From assembly GCF_028715765.1 (NCBI RefSeq), contig NZ_JAQURE010000031.1, positions 1 through 40,485 of the forward strand: a stretch of 40,485 nt of DNA. The letters are read 5' to 3'. Both the position numbers and the translations under genes were made by a program. Under the pieces are notes generated by a model. It saw nothing but the letters and a program-made list of their open reading frames with translations. It made no database searches and was not told the origin of the DNA. Within the stretch, counting starts at the first letter, position 1; each line of letters starts with the position of its first letter. This stretch comes from Rhodoferax sp. (GTDB taxonomy: Bacteria > Pseudomonadota > Gammaproteobacteria > Burkholderiales > Burkholderiaceae_C). Shown piece by piece: positions 23,252 through 31,951 of this stretch.

Positions 23252-24444
23252 CAGCCACCCATATCCACGGGAAAGCCGGCATCACGCCACTCGGGGAACC
23301 CGCCGCGAAACCAGCGTACCTGGGTATAACCCGCCTTGACGGCGACATCGCTCGCCTTGAAGCTCTTCCAGCACTCTGGGCCGTTGCATGAGAAAACCAG
23401 CGTGCTGGCCTTGTTGGCAGGCAGTTGGCCAAGGTCAAACTGGTCTGCCTTGGCAACATAGTCGGGCTCTTTGGCGCTTTTTTCCACATAGGGCACCCAC
23501 TTGGCACCCGGCAGATGCCCGGCCTTGAACTCGTCTTTGTTGCGGGTGTCGATCAAATAGGTGTCCTTTTGCTTGACCAGCTTGGCCACGCCAGCGGCAT
23601 CGATCAACGTAGCACCGGGCAGCGTGCGAGGTGTGAAATAGCCCAAAGTAGAGACGTATTCAAAGTCTTTAGCTGCCAGTGCCACGGTTTTGGCACCCAC
23701 TGCACCAGGCACGGCGGTCATGCCATCGGTCAAGGCTGCACGCAATGCCTCTGCACCAGGGCGTGAACCGTTTTTCAGTGCCACGGTAAGTGAAGGCACA
23801 GTGCGCGTTTCCATGATGATCTTGACCGGCTCACCGGCGGCAACCCAGCGATCAAAAAGCTCACGCTCCACCGCCACCACCTCGCAACGCCTGAGCTGCA
23901 GGCACATCAACAGGGCATCCTGGTAGCGCGTCTCATACACGCCAGAGAAATGGCGCTTGATCGTCGTGTTGGCGGCATTCACTTCACCGCGCACCAAATA
24001 CGTCACCACACTGTCTTGCGGCGGCAGCCCCAGGGACTTGCCTTGCGCCTGGGCGAGGTTTTGTACCGCACTGTCTTTGGATGTCACCAGCACCGCCCGC
24101 TGTGGGCGGTCAAAACCCAAGATCGGGGTGTATCCGTAGCGCGCCGCACTGCCAATGATGTGTGCGGGCGCAATCAAAACATCGGGAATGCGCGAACGTG
24201 TGGCGGCCAGGTCAGCCCGCGCGTCGGTCGACTGTGTCACGCTGACTGGCGTCACTTTTTCCTTGCGGAGCACCTGTTCAATGATGTTTTTCCAATCGTT
24301 GTAGATCAAAAACCGCGACTTCTCGCCTTGGTCACCAGGGTTGATCAACACCGAAGCAGCCGGCTGAGCCACGGCGCATGTGCCCATCAGAGCCAGCACT
24401 ACTGCAACCCACTTGAGCAAGAAAAGTCTGTGGGGGAAACGCAT
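23251..24444 (-). CDS. Exported PhnD-like substrate-binding domain fused to a rhodanese domain
   Basis: The 397-residue precursor has a signal peptide (MRFPHRLFLLKWVAVVLALMG, cleavage probably after AVA-Q near residue 27). A PhnD/phosphonate-type periplasmic binding fold follows (about 30-265; SVTQSTDARADLAATRSRIPDVLIAP, here shown only in part: DARADLAATRSR), and then a rhodanese domain (about 275-395; TYLIDTRNKDEFKAGHLPGA). C353 in FSCNGPECWKS follows the beta strand where the rhodanese catalytic cysteine sits, so sulfurtransfer could be active. The fusion suggests a periplasmic role with sulfur- or selenium-containing ligands (inference). It is coupled to psd and divergent from the LysR gene. 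Confidence 0.85.
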   Translation of the reverse strand: MRFPHRLFLLKWVAVVLALMGTCAVAQPAASVLINPGDQGEKSRFLIYNDWKNIIEQVLRKEKVTPVSVTQSTDARADLAATRSRIPDVLIAPAHIIGSAARYGYTPILGFDRPQRAVLVTSKDSAVQNLAQAQGKSLGLPPQDSVVTYLVRGEVNAANTTIKRHFSGVYETRYQDALLMCLQLRRCEVVAVERELFDRWVAAGEPVKIIMETRTVPSLTVALKNGSRPGAEALRAALTDGMTAVPGAVGAKTVALAAKDFEYVSTLGYFTPRTLPGATLIDAAGVAKLVKQKDTYLIDTRNKDEFKAGHLPGAKWVPYVEKSAKEPDYVAKADQFDLGQLPANKASTLVFSCNGPECWKSFKASDVAVKAGYTQVRWFRGGFPEWRDAGFPVDMGG

Positions 24445-24555
24445 ATCAATATTCTCCTGTTGTTACCATTTTTTGGCTGCAGTCTTGAAACCGAGCCCAT
24501 TCTAAAGTGACCCCTGCAGCTCAGGCCAAGCACGCTAAGTGCCACAATATTCGCT
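24445..24555. promoter_or_regulatory. Divergent promoter region between the PhnD-rhodanese gene and the LysR regulator
   Basis: These 111 bp separate two divergently transcribed genes, the standard layout for a LysR regulator and its target. GGAGAATATTG upstream of 24444 serves as ribosome-binding site for the rhodanese gene. I see no clear T-N11-A dyad. Confidence 0.4.
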
Positions 24556-25443
24556 ATGTCTATTGCCCGCATCCCCCCCATTCAATGCCTGCTGACGTTT
24601 GAAGCTTTGGCACGCCTGCGCAGCGTCACGCAAACCTCTGACGAGTTGTGTGTCACCCCCAGCGCCGTCAGCCACCGCGTCAAGCAGCTGGAGCAAATCA
24701 TTGGCACCAAGCTGTTTGGCCGGGCCGACTTTTCGCTCACCGTAGAAGGTGTGGAGTACCTGGCGCACGTGCGCGATGGCCTGAACATGCTGCAAAAGTT
24801 TCCGGGCGCAGCCACCCAGCCGGGCAAACGCAAATTGCGCCTGGCGGTCACCCCCACCTATGCCCGCTCGGTGCTGATACCACGGCTGCGCCAGTTCACC
24901 GAGGCCTACCCTGAAATTGACCTGACGCTGCAAATCTCGATCCCGCTGCTGGACGTGGTGGCCGAAGACGCTGACCTGATGGTGCGCTTTGGCACCGGCC
25001 GTTATGCCGATGTAGAGCACATGCTGCTGCTCAAAGACGACATCACCCCGCTGGCGTCACCAGCCTACATTCGCGAACACGGCCCGTTTGAAGTGGCGCA
25101 AGACCTGGAGGGCGAACCGCTGTTGCGCAGCCCGCTGGAGCCCTGGCGCACCTGGTTTGCCGCCCGCAACCTGGACTGGCCCGAGCCCGTGGATGGCTCA
25201 CAGTTCAATGACGTGGGGCTGATGTGCGATGCCGCCGCCGCCGGCATGGGCATTGGCCTGATTCGCATGAAGCTGGCGCTGCCGTGGCTGGAAAACGGCT
25301 CGCTGGTGCGGCTGGGCACCAGCGAGGCTTTTGCCACCAACGTGCCCAGCCCGCACGCGCACTACCTGTGCTGGCGCACCGGCATGATGGAGCGCTGGGA
25401 ATGCGTGGCATTTGCCGAATGGCTCAAGCAGAGCACGGTCTAA
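24556..25443 (+). CDS. LysR-type transcriptional regulator (GcvA/AmpR-like)
   Basis: The 295-residue protein has an N-terminal winged helix-turn-helix (PIQCLLTFEALARLRSVTQTS shown in part: LLTFEALARLRSVTQT; then TPSAVSHRVKQLEQIIG) and a C-terminal substrate-binding domain with LRLAVTPTYARSVLIPRL and DLMVRFGTGRY. The VSHRVKQLE wording is typical of the GcvA/AmpR subgroup. By position it may control the divergent PhnD-rhodanese/psd pair or the downstream glcD operon. The sequence does not decide between these. Confidence 0.92.
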   Translation: MSIARIPPIQCLLTFEALARLRSVTQTSDELCVTPSAVSHRVKQLEQIIGTKLFGRADFSLTVEGVEYLAHVRDGLNMLQKFPGAATQPGKRKLRLAVTPTYARSVLIPRLRQFTEAYPEIDLTLQISIPLLDVVAEDADLMVRFGTGRYADVEHMLLLKDDITPLASPAYIREHGPFEVAQDLEGEPLLRSPLEPWRTWFAARNLDWPEPVDGSQFNDVGLMCDAAAAGMGIGLIRMKLALPWLENGSLVRLGTSEAFATNVPSPHAHYLCWRTGMMERWECVAFAEWLKQSTV

Positions 25444-25466
25444 CCTGGCAAGGTTTGCGCCTTTCA

Positions 25467-25529
25467 TTTATAAGAAATCGGCCTCTAGAGCTTATGAAAT
25501 AAGCGTAAACAGCTATTTATTTTGTAGCG
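25467..25529. repeat. Dispersed ~60-bp repeat, copy 6
   Basis: TTTATAAGAAATCGGCCTCT, then AGAGCTTATGAAATAAGCGT, AAACAGCTATTTATTTTGTA and GCG. It lies between the LysR gene and glcD and is close to copy 5. Confidence 0.85.
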
Positions 25530-25640
25530 TTATTTATTTCAAGAAGCTGTTTACAAATGCTCATTCGCCATTTGGCTGGCAGCGATTAAAGTGCACCCTC
25601 ATGTTTCAACCCCAGCCCCTTCACCCATGAAAGCCATCCG

Positions 25641-27143
25641 ATGAACGCACCAGCCTCTCCCCCGGAAATTTCAGCACTTCAAAGATCAGAGCGCCAAGCG
25701 CAGGTGGTGAAAGCGCTGCAAGCTGTTTTGCCCGCACACGCCTTGCTGTGGAATGCCGAAGACACCACGCCTTACGAGTGCGACGGCCTGACCGCCTACC
25801 GCCAGCGTCCGCTGCTGGTGGCCTTGCCGGAAGACGAGGCGCAGGTGCAGGCCACGCTCAAGGCCTGTCACGCGCTGGGTGTGCCGGTGGTGGCACGCGG
25901 CGCAGGTACCGGCTTGTCGGGTGGCGCCATGCCGCACCCGGCGGGCGTGACCCTGTCTTTGGCACGCTTTAACCGCATCCTGAAGGTGGACCCGGTGGCC
26001 CGCACCGCCACCGTGCAATGCGGCGTGCGCAACCTGGCCATCAGCGAAGCCGCTGCGCCCTTGGGGCTGTACTACGCGCCCGACCCCAGCAGCCAGATCG
26101 CCTGCACCATTGGCGGCAATGTGGCGGAAAACTCAGGGGGGGTGCATTGTCTGAAATACGGCTTGACGCTGCACAACATCCTGAAAATCAAAGGCTTCAC
26201 CATGGCCGGAGATGCCATCGAATGTGGCGCTGACGCGCTCGACGCCCCCGGCTACGACTTGATCAGCCTGCTGATTGGCAGCGAAGGCATGCTGGCGGTG
26301 GTGACCGAGGTCACCGTCAAGCTCATTCCCAAACCCATGCTGGCACGCTGCATCATGGCCAGCTTTGACGACATTCCCAAGGCCGGTGATGCGGTGGCTG
26401 CAGTCATTGCGGCAGGCATCATTCCGGCTGGGCTGGAGATGATGGACAAGCCCATGACCGCCGCCGTGGAAGACTATGTGCATGCCGGCTACGACCTCAA
26501 CGCAGCGGCCATTTTGCTGTGCGAGTCAGATGGCACACCCCAAGAGGTTGAAGAAGAAATTGGCCGCATGACCCAGGTTCTGCTTGCTGCAGGCGCTACC
26601 AAAATTGCAGTCAGCCAGAACGAACAGGAGCGCATGACGTTTTGGAGCGGGCGCAAAAACGCGTTTCCTGCCAGCGGCCGCATCAGCCCCGACTACATGT
26701 GCATGGACAGCACCATTCCGCGCAAGCGTGTGGCCGATATTTTGTTGGCCATTTGCCAGATGGAGAAAAAATACCAGCTGCGCTGCGCCAACGTGTTCCA
26801 CGCCGGCGACGGCAACCTGCACCCACTGATTTTGTTTGATGCCAACCAAGCCGACCAGCTGCACCGTGCCGAGCTGTTTGGCGCCGAGATTCTGGAAACC
26901 AGCGTGGCCATGGGCGGCACCGTGACCGGCGAGCATGGCGTGGGCGTGGAAAAGCTCAACAGCATGTGTGTGCAGTTCAGCGCCGCTGAGAATGCGCAAA
27001 TGTTTGGTGTGAAGCGCGCGTTTGACCCGCAAGAGCTGCTCAACCCCGGCAAGGTCATCCCCACGCTGCAGCGCTGCGCCGAGTACGGCAAGATGCTGGT
27101 GCGCGGCGGCAAGCTGAGCCACCCCAACCTGGAACGGTTTTAA
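25641..27143 (+). CDS. glcD: Glycolate oxidase FAD-linked subunit GlcD
   Basis: This 500-residue protein binds FAD and oxidises glycolate (or D-lactate). The N-terminal PCMH domain shows VPVVARGAGTGLSGGAMPH and IACTIGGNVAENSGGVHCLK; the C-terminal FAD-oxidase domain shows HAGDGNLHPLI and GEHGVGVEKLN. Length matches GlcD (about 499). It is on the strand opposite to glcEF and 7.5 kb beyond glcE, yet those two subunits are the only candidates in the window for its partners. cidA/lrgA-type and lrgB genes follow downstream and may be co-transcribed. Confidence 0.95.
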   Translation: MNAPASPPEISALQRSERQAQVVKALQAVLPAHALLWNAEDTTPYECDGLTAYRQRPLLVALPEDEAQVQATLKACHALGVPVVARGAGTGLSGGAMPHPAGVTLSLARFNRILKVDPVARTATVQCGVRNLAISEAAAPLGLYYAPDPSSQIACTIGGNVAENSGGVHCLKYGLTLHNILKIKGFTMAGDAIECGADALDAPGYDLISLLIGSEGMLAVVTEVTVKLIPKPMLARCIMASFDDIPKAGDAVAAVIAAGIIPAGLEMMDKPMTAAVEDYVHAGYDLNAAAILLCESDGTPQEVEEEIGRMTQVLLAAGATKIAVSQNEQERMTFWSGRKNAFPASGRISPDYMCMDSTIPRKRVADILLAICQMEKKYQLRCANVFHAGDGNLHPLILFDANQADQLHRAELFGAEILETSVAMGGTVTGEHGVGVEKLNSMCVQFSAAENAQMFGVKRAFDPQELLNPGKVIPTLQRCAEYGKMLVRGGKLSHPNLERF

Positions 27144-27188
27144 CCCAATGCGCGCCAGCTCAATGGCGAAGCCACCGAGCCACTGACC

Positions 27189-27572
27189 ATGGAAGGCTTA
27201 CGCGGTTTGGCTTGGCTGCTGGCCATGCAATCGTTGGGTGAATGGCTCTCGCGCGGCTTGGGCTTGCCTTTTCCTGGCCCGGTGATTGGCATGCTGCTGC
27301 TGTTGCTGGCACTGCAGTGGCCGGTGGTGCGTGCGCCGGTGGCGGCTTGCGCGCAGTTTTTGCTCAGTCATTTGTCGCTGCTGTTTGTGCCGGTGGGCGT
27401 GGGGGTGATGACGCACATGGGCTTGCTCAGCCAATATGGCGTGCGCATGCTGCTGGCGGTGGTGCTGTCCACCTGGATCGGGCTGGCGGTGACGGTGCTT
27501 TGGCTAAAACGTAGCAAAGGCGGCAACGGGGATAAAGTTGACGAAGCCGGCAGCGGGGCGAACCATGTCTGA
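27189..27572 (+). CDS. CidA/LrgA family membrane protein
   Basis: The 127-residue protein has four hydrophobic segments and the family signature LPFPGPVIGMLLLLLAL, then LLFVPVGVGVMTH. CidA/LrgA proteins act with LrgB/CidB as holin-like or metabolite (glycolate, pyruvate) transporters. Placement directly after glcD fits a glycolate transport role, as proposed for the plant homologue PLGG1 (inference). The gene ends inside the start of lrgB (8-bp overlap). Confidence 0.93.
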   Translation: MEGLRGLAWLLAMQSLGEWLSRGLGLPFPGPVIGMLLLLLALQWPVVRAPVAACAQFLLSHLSLLFVPVGVGVMTHMGLLSQYGVRMLLAVVLSTWIGLAVTVLWLKRSKGGNGDKVDEAGSGANHV

Positions 27573-28290
27573 TTTTGTAGCGCTGTGGGTTTACCTGTCT
27601 GCCACGCCCTTGTTTGGCTTGACCGCCACCTTGCTGGTGTATGTGCTGGCGCACGGGGTTTACACCCAGCTGCAGCAGGCAGCTTGGGCCAATCCGGTGC
27701 TGTGGTCGGTGCTGACCTTGGCCAGCCTGCTGTGGCTGACGGGGGTGGACTACCCCACCTATTTTTCTGGTGCGCAATTCATCCACTTTTTGCTCGGCCC
27801 GGCGGTCGTGGCGCTGGCTTGGCCGCTGTGGGAGCGCCGTGCGGCGCTTCGCCAGCATGGGCGCGCCTTGCTGGTGGCAGCCGTGCTGGGCGGCACGGCG
27901 GCCAGTGGCTCGGCCTTGCTGCTGGGTTGGCTGCTGGGCTTGCCCCACGATGTGGTGCTGTCGCTGGCACCCAAATCGGTCACCGCACCGGTGGCCATGG
28001 GCATTGCCGACAAGATAGGTGGCATTCCTGCCCTGGCGGCGGTGTTCGCGGTGGTGACCGGCATGGTGGGGGCGTTAAGCGGCAAAGCCTTGTTTGGCCT
28101 GCTCAAGGTGCCCACCCACGCGCAGGGCTGGATGGCGCGCGGCTTTGCGCTCGGCACCGCCGCCCATGGCATAGGTGCTGCGCGTGCCTTGCAGGTAAAT
28201 GCCGATGCCGGTGCGTTTGCCGGATTGGCTTTGGGGCTGCAAGTGGTGCTGGCATCGCTGTTGATTCCGTTGCTGTTCAAACTTTTTTAA
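27565..28290 (+). CDS. lrgB: LrgB family membrane protein
   Basis: This 241-residue polytopic protein contains the LrgB motifs YFSGAQFIHFLLGPAVVALA, LSLAPKSVTAPVAMGIA and ALGTAAHGIGAARAL. It is the partner of the CidA/LrgA gene just upstream; the two together resemble the fused plant plastidial glycolate/glycerate transporter. I start at the ATG at 27565, where the frame overlaps the preceding gene by 8 bp; an ATG nine codons earlier lies inside that gene. Its stop overlaps the stop of the convergent AraC gene by 2 bp within a T-rich duplication (AAACTTTTTT twice). Confidence 0.93.
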   Translation: MSDFVALWVYLSATPLFGLTATLLVYVLAHGVYTQLQQAAWANPVLWSVLTLASLLWLTGVDYPTYFSGAQFIHFLLGPAVVALAWPLWERRAALRQHGRALLVAAVLGGTAASGSALLLGWLLGLPHDVVLSLAPKSVTAPVAMGIADKIGGIPALAAVFAVVTGMVGALSGKALFGLLKVPTHAQGWMARGFALGTAAHGIGAARALQVNADAGAFAGLALGLQVVLASLLIPLLFKLF

Positions 28291-29363
28291 ACTTTTTTAA
28301 GCGCTGCAGCGCCCTGCGCTTGTGAAAGATTGGCTTTCAAATCACTCGGCCCGCTGGCTCTGAACTCCGCAGCTGACAGCCCCGTCCAGCCCTTGAACGC
28401 CCGCATAAAGCTTTTCTCGCTCTGAAACCCGGCAGCTTGCGCCACCTGCTTGATGGGGCGCTGGGTGCGCAGCAGCAGGTCTGCGGCCAGGGCTTGCCGC
28501 ACCTCGTCTTTCAGCGCTTGCAGCGACGCGCCTTCGTCTTTCAGCTGGCGGTGCAGGGTGCGCGGCGACATGGCCAGCAGCGCGGCCAGATCGTCCGCGC
28601 TGTGAAGGGCTTGGGGCTGGCTGGCTAATGCCTGGCGCACGCGCTGCACCAGCAGGCGGTCGCGGCGGTACTGCAGCACGGTCAAGGGCAGGGCGCGTTT
28701 GAGCATTTGTCGAAGCGCGGCCTCGTCCCGGCGCAGCGGTAAGGCCAGGTAGCTTGCATCAAATTCAATAGCTGTCTGCGCTTGATTGAATAGGGCTGGA
28801 GCCTTAAAAAGCACTGAATAAGCAGCACTGTGCGGTGGCGCAGCAAACGCAAACCTGGCACCTGTCAGCGCCATGCGCGAGTCCACCAGCCAGCAAGCCA
28901 AGCCAGAAAAGTTGCGCAGCACCGAGACCAGGCAAAACTCGCGCAGCGCAGCCGCCAACGGGCGGTTTTCAGTGACGGACAAGGTGGCGCTGTGGCCGCT
29001 GACCGTCAGGGTCAGCGTGATGTCGTCAACCAGCAGCCCATGGTGGCGGCACCAGCGTTTCAAAGCCACGCCCAGGTTGGGGGCGCTGATGCTGGCGCGT
29101 GCCAACATGCCGTAGCTGCCCCACGGCAAGCGGCGGCTGAACCAGCCCAAGGCCTCATCGTCCAGCTCTTGCATGGCGGCGCTGGACAAGGCTTCAAATT
29201 GCAAGGCGGTCACGCGCGCAGCCGGGTTGTGCAGCAGCGCTGGCGCAATTTGTGCCTGCTGTAGGGCGATTGATGCATCCATGCCACGCTGTTGATACGC
29301 TTGCACAATGCTTTTAACAAAGGCGATGGGTGTGGCGGCGGTGGTTTGCATGACGTGAGGCAT
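28287..29363 (-). CDS. AraC-family transcriptional regulator (arabinose-binding-like N-terminal domain)
   Basis: The product (about 358 residues from the ATG at 29363) has an N-terminal AraC_binding_2/DUF-type sensor domain and a C-terminal pair of helix-turn-helix motifs (DLAALLAMSPRTLHRQLKDEG; IKQVAQAAGFQSEKSFMRAFKGWTG, here in part: QVAQAAGFQSEKSFMRAFK). It is divergent from the leucine/isovalerate operon and so probably regulates it. No start has a clear ribosome-binding site; an in-frame start at 29426 would add 21 residues. Codons at 28761-28803 coincide with a copy of the dispersed 60-bp repeat. Confidence 0.9.
   Translation of the reverse strand: MPHVMQTTAATPIAFVKSIVQAYQQRGMDASIALQQAQIAPALLHNPAARVTALQFEALSSAAMQELDDEALGWFSRRLPWGSYGMLARASISAPNLGVALKRWCRHHGLLVDDITLTLTVSGHSATLSVTENRPLAAALREFCLVSVLRNFSGLACWLVDSRMALTGARFAFAAPPHSAAYSVLFKAPALFNQAQTAIEFDASYLALPLRRDEAALRQMLKRALPLTVLQYRRDRLLVQRVRQALASQPQALHSADDLAALLAMSPRTLHRQLKDEGASLQALKDEVRQALAADLLLRTQRPIKQVAQAAGFQSEKSFMRAFKGWTGLSAAEFRASGPSDLKANLSQAQGAAALKKV
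28761..28803 (-). repeat. Dispersed ~60-bp repeat, copy 7, inside the AraC-type gene
   Basis: On the minus strand GGCTCCAGCCCTATTCAATC followed by AAGCGCAGACAGCTATTGAA aligns with GGGCTCTAGCGCTTATGAAT/TAAGCG/AGTAGCTA of copy 5. It encodes part of the linker of the sensor domain in frame. Confidence 0.65.
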
Positions 29364-29521
29364 GGCATAAGTTTGCTTGACTTTGGCGCAATTTGCAACC
29401 TGCGTGACACCCGCGCATAGGCTCAAAGTTCTATGCTTGGCGCGTTAAAGCGATGCGTTGGTACATGGTCTCTCTCGATCAACTGTTGCCAAGGTCTTTT
29501 CAGATTCACAGAAAGAAAGCC

Positions 29522-31144
29522 ATGCCCGTTCTGCACACCCAGCTCAATGCCCGCTCTGCGGACTTCCAGGCCAATGCCGCCGCCATGCGCGCCTTGGTGG
29601 ACGACTTGCGTGCCAAGTTCGCGCAGGTAGAGCAGGGCGGTGGCGACGCGGCACGCGCCAAACACACCGCGCGCGGCAAGCTGCTGCCGCGTGACCGCGT
29701 GCAGATGCTGCTCGACCCCGGCACACCATTTCTGGAACTGTCACCCTTGGCTGCCATGGGCATGTACCCGGACCGCGATGGCACTGACAGCGCACCCGGT
29801 GCTGGCATCGTGGCGGGCATTGGCCGCGTGAGTGGTGTGGACTGCATGATTGTCTGTAACGATGCCACCGTGAAAGGTGGCACTTATTACCCGATGACGG
29901 TCAAAAAGCACCTGCGCGCACAAGAAATTGCCCAGCAAAACTGCCTGCCCTGCATTTACCTGGTGGACTCCGGCGGCGCCAATTTGCCGAACCAGGACGA
30001 AGTGTTTCCTGACCGGGATCACTTTGGCCGCATCTTCTACAACCAGGCACAAATGAGTGCGCAGGGCATTGCGCAGATTGCTGTGGTCATGGGCAGTTGC
30101 ACCGCAGGCGGCGCGTATGTGCCGGCTATGAGTGACGAGGCCATCATCGTCAAGAACCAGGGCACGATTTTTCTGGGTGGCCCACCGCTGGTGAAGGCGG
30201 CCACTGGCGAGGTGGTCACCGCTGAGGATTTGGGCGGTGGCGACGTGCACACGCGCTTGTCGGGCGTGGCTGACCACCTGGCGCAAAACGACATGCACGC
30301 GCTGGCTCTGGCCCGTACCGCTGTTAAAAATTTATATAAAAACAAGCCTCTAGCCCATACGGATCATGCGCCAGTAGCTCCTAAATATGATGCAACTGAA
30401 CTGTATGGCGTGATCCCGGTCGATACCCGCAAACCCTTTGACGTGCTTGAGGTCATTGCCCGCATCGTCGATGACTCAGACTTTGACGAGTTCAAGTCGC
30501 GCTTTGGCACCACCTTGATTTGCGGCTTTGCGCGCATCGAGGGCATGGCGGTGGGCATCATTGCCAACAACGGTATTCTGTTCAGCGAGTCGGCCTTGAA
30601 GGGCACGCATTTCATCGAACTGTGTTGCCAGCGCAAGATTGCGCTGGTGTTTTTGCAGAACATCACTGGCTTCATGGTCGGGCGCAAGTACGAGAACGAG
30701 GGCATTGCCCGCAACGGCGCCAAGATGGTCACGGCCGTGGCTACCGCTGCTGTGCCCAAATTCACCATCATCATTGGCGGCAGTTTTGGCGCGGGCAACT
30801 ACGGCATGTGTGGCCGGGCGTTCAGCCCGCGTTTTTTGTGGATGTGGCCGAATGCGCGCATCAGCGTCATGGGCGGCGAACAGGCAGCCAGCGTGCTGGC
30901 CACGGTGCGTCGTGACGGCATTGAACTCAAAGGCGGCGAATGGAGCATGGAGGAGGAAGAAGCCTTCAAGGCCCCGATCCGCCGCCAGTACGAAGAACAA
31001 GGCCACCCGTATTTCGCCACCGCCCGCCTGTGGGACGACGGCATCATCGACCCTGCTGACACCCGCCGGGTGCTGGCGCTGGGGCTGTCTGCCAGCCGCA
31101 ACGCACCCATTGAAGACACGAAGTTTGGACTTTTCCGCATGTGA
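29522..31144 (+). CDS. mccB: 3-methylcrotonyl-CoA carboxylase carboxyltransferase (beta) subunit
   Basis: The 540-residue protein transfers CO2 from carboxybiotin to 3-methylcrotonyl-CoA in leucine breakdown. It shows the acyl-CoA carboxyltransferase pattern: [46 protein letters not shown], and the second half with [20 protein letters not shown] and [16 protein letters not shown]. Length fits MCC beta (about 535). I begin at MPVLHTQLN (29522), with AGAAAG upstream; the frame is open 23 codons earlier. The segment at 30331-30389 (about [21 protein letters not shown], here partly) is a copy of the dispersed repeat in the linker. Confidence 0.94.
   Translation: MPVLHTQLNARSADFQANAAAMRALVDDLRAKFAQVEQGGGDAARAKHTARGKLLPRDRVQMLLDPGTPFLELSPLAAMGMYPDRDGTDSAPGAGIVAGIGRVSGVDCMIVCNDATVKGGTYYPMTVKKHLRAQEIAQQNCLPCIYLVDSGGANLPNQDEVFPDRDHFGRIFYNQAQMSAQGIAQIAVVMGSCTAGGAYVPAMSDEAIIVKNQGTIFLGGPPLVKAATGEVVTAEDLGGGDVHTRLSGVADHLAQNDMHALALARTAVKNLYKNKPLAHTDHAPVAPKYDATELYGVIPVDTRKPFDVLEVIARIVDDSDFDEFKSRFGTTLICGFARIEGMAVGIIANNGILFSESALKGTHFIELCCQRKIALVFLQNITGFMVGRKYENEGIARNGAKMVTAVATAAVPKFTIIIGGSFGAGNYGMCGRAFSPRFLWMWPNARISVMGGEQAASVLATVRRDGIELKGGEWSMEEEEAFKAPIRRQYEEQGHPYFATARLWDDGIIDPADTRRVLALGLSASRNAPIEDTKFGLFRM
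30331..30389 (+). repeat. Dispersed ~60-bp repeat, copy 8, inside mccB
   Basis: TTTATATAAAAACAAGCCTC, then TAGCCCATACGGATCATGCG and CCAGTAGCTCCTAAATATG align with copies 5 and 6. The repeat is read in frame and supplies about 20 codons of a linker between the two halves of MccB. Its A/T-rich start contrasts with the surrounding GC-rich codons. Confidence 0.75.
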
Positions 31145-31173
31145 TGTGTATGATTATTGAAATTCATACACAT
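31144..31173. promoter_or_regulatory. vapBC operator: perfect 10-bp inverted repeat
   Basis: ATGTGTATGA (31144-31153) and TCATACACAT (31164-31173) are perfect reverse complements with a 10-bp spacer. The first A is the last base of the mccB stop codon, and the dyad lies just before the vapB ribosome-binding site, where VapBC complexes typically bind to repress their own promoter. Confidence 0.88.
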
Positions 31174-31187
31174 TGAAGGAGTTGGGC

Positions 31188-31553
31188 ATGCGCACCAATA
31201 TCGAGATTGACGACAAATTGATGGACTACGTGATGTCCACGGGCGATTACAAAACCAAGCGTGAGGCGGTTGAAGCGGGCTTGCAGCTCATCAAGCGTCG
31301 CAAGGTTTATGACGGCCTGTTGGCGCTTCGCGGCAAGTTGCACTGGATCGGTGATGACGAGGCCGCCTGGGCCGAGTACCGCGCAGACCAATTGGCCAAA
31401 GTGCAGGCCCAGGCCGCCGGGTTGCCGTTTGAAGGTGAAATTGATCCGGTGTTTCTGACCCAAGTGGCGCCGCCCCCATCTGCGCCGGTGTCAGCACCCA
31501 TGGTGCAGGAGCCAGCAGCCGGTTATGCCAACAAGTCAGGATCTTCCAAATGA
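31188..31553 (+). CDS. vapB: VapB-type antitoxin
   Basis: The 121-residue protein has an N-terminal ribbon-helix-helix-like VapB domain (MRTNIEIDDKLMDYVMSTG, then KTKREAVEAGLQLI) as in the VapB family that ends in a Lys/Arg turn. A WIGDDEAAWAEYRADQLAK helix follows, and then an unusual Pro/Ala-rich tail of about 45 residues. The ATG at 31188 has GAAGGAG 6 nt upstream. It overlaps vapC as ATGA. The dyad at 31144-31173 is a plausible autoregulatory operator. Confidence 0.9.
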   Translation: MRTNIEIDDKLMDYVMSTGDYKTKREAVEAGLQLIKRRKVYDGLLALRGKLHWIGDDEAAWAEYRADQLAKVQAQAAGLPFEGEIDPVFLTQVAPPPSAPVSAPMVQEPAAGYANKSGSSK

Positions 31554-31951
31554 TTTTGGTGGATTCGAGCGTTTGGATTGATTTTTTCAATCAGCAACAA
31601 AGTTCGGCCAATGTGAAATTGACCGAGCTACTGCAAGACGGGATAGCCACGGTTGCGACGGCCGACTTGGTGGTGTTTGAGGTGTTGCGAGGTTTCAGAA
31701 GCGACCGTGCGTTGCAGCTGGCACGGGACTTTTTACTCGACTTGCCATCGGTCGAGATAGGCGGCATCGATAACGCCGTGCAAGCTGCCGCGCATGACCG
31801 TGCCTTGCGTGCCAAGGGTTTCACCATCGCCAGCCCCATCGACGTGTTACTTGCCAGCTACTGCATCACCCACGGCCACACCTTGCTGCACCGCGATGCT
31901 GATTTTGATGTGATGCAAACCCTGCGAGGACTACAGACATGGCCGCATTGA
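31550..31951 (+). CDS. vapC: VapC-type PIN-domain ribonuclease toxin
   Basis: This 133-residue PIN-domain protein has the acidic residues of the nuclease site: D5 (MILVDSSVWIDFF), E42-type (ADLVVFEVLRGF), D101-type (SPIDVLLASY) and a C-terminal HRDADFD. VapC toxins cleave RNA, often initiator tRNA, when VapB is degraded. The gene starts inside vapB's stop and its last 13 bp overlap the start of liuC, so it is embedded in the catabolic operon. Confidence 0.92.
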   Translation: MILVDSSVWIDFFNQQQSSANVKLTELLQDGIATVATADLVVFEVLRGFRSDRALQLARDFLLDLPSVEIGGIDNAVQAAAHDRALRAKGFTIASPIDVLLASYCITHGHTLLHRDADFDVMQTLRGLQTWPH

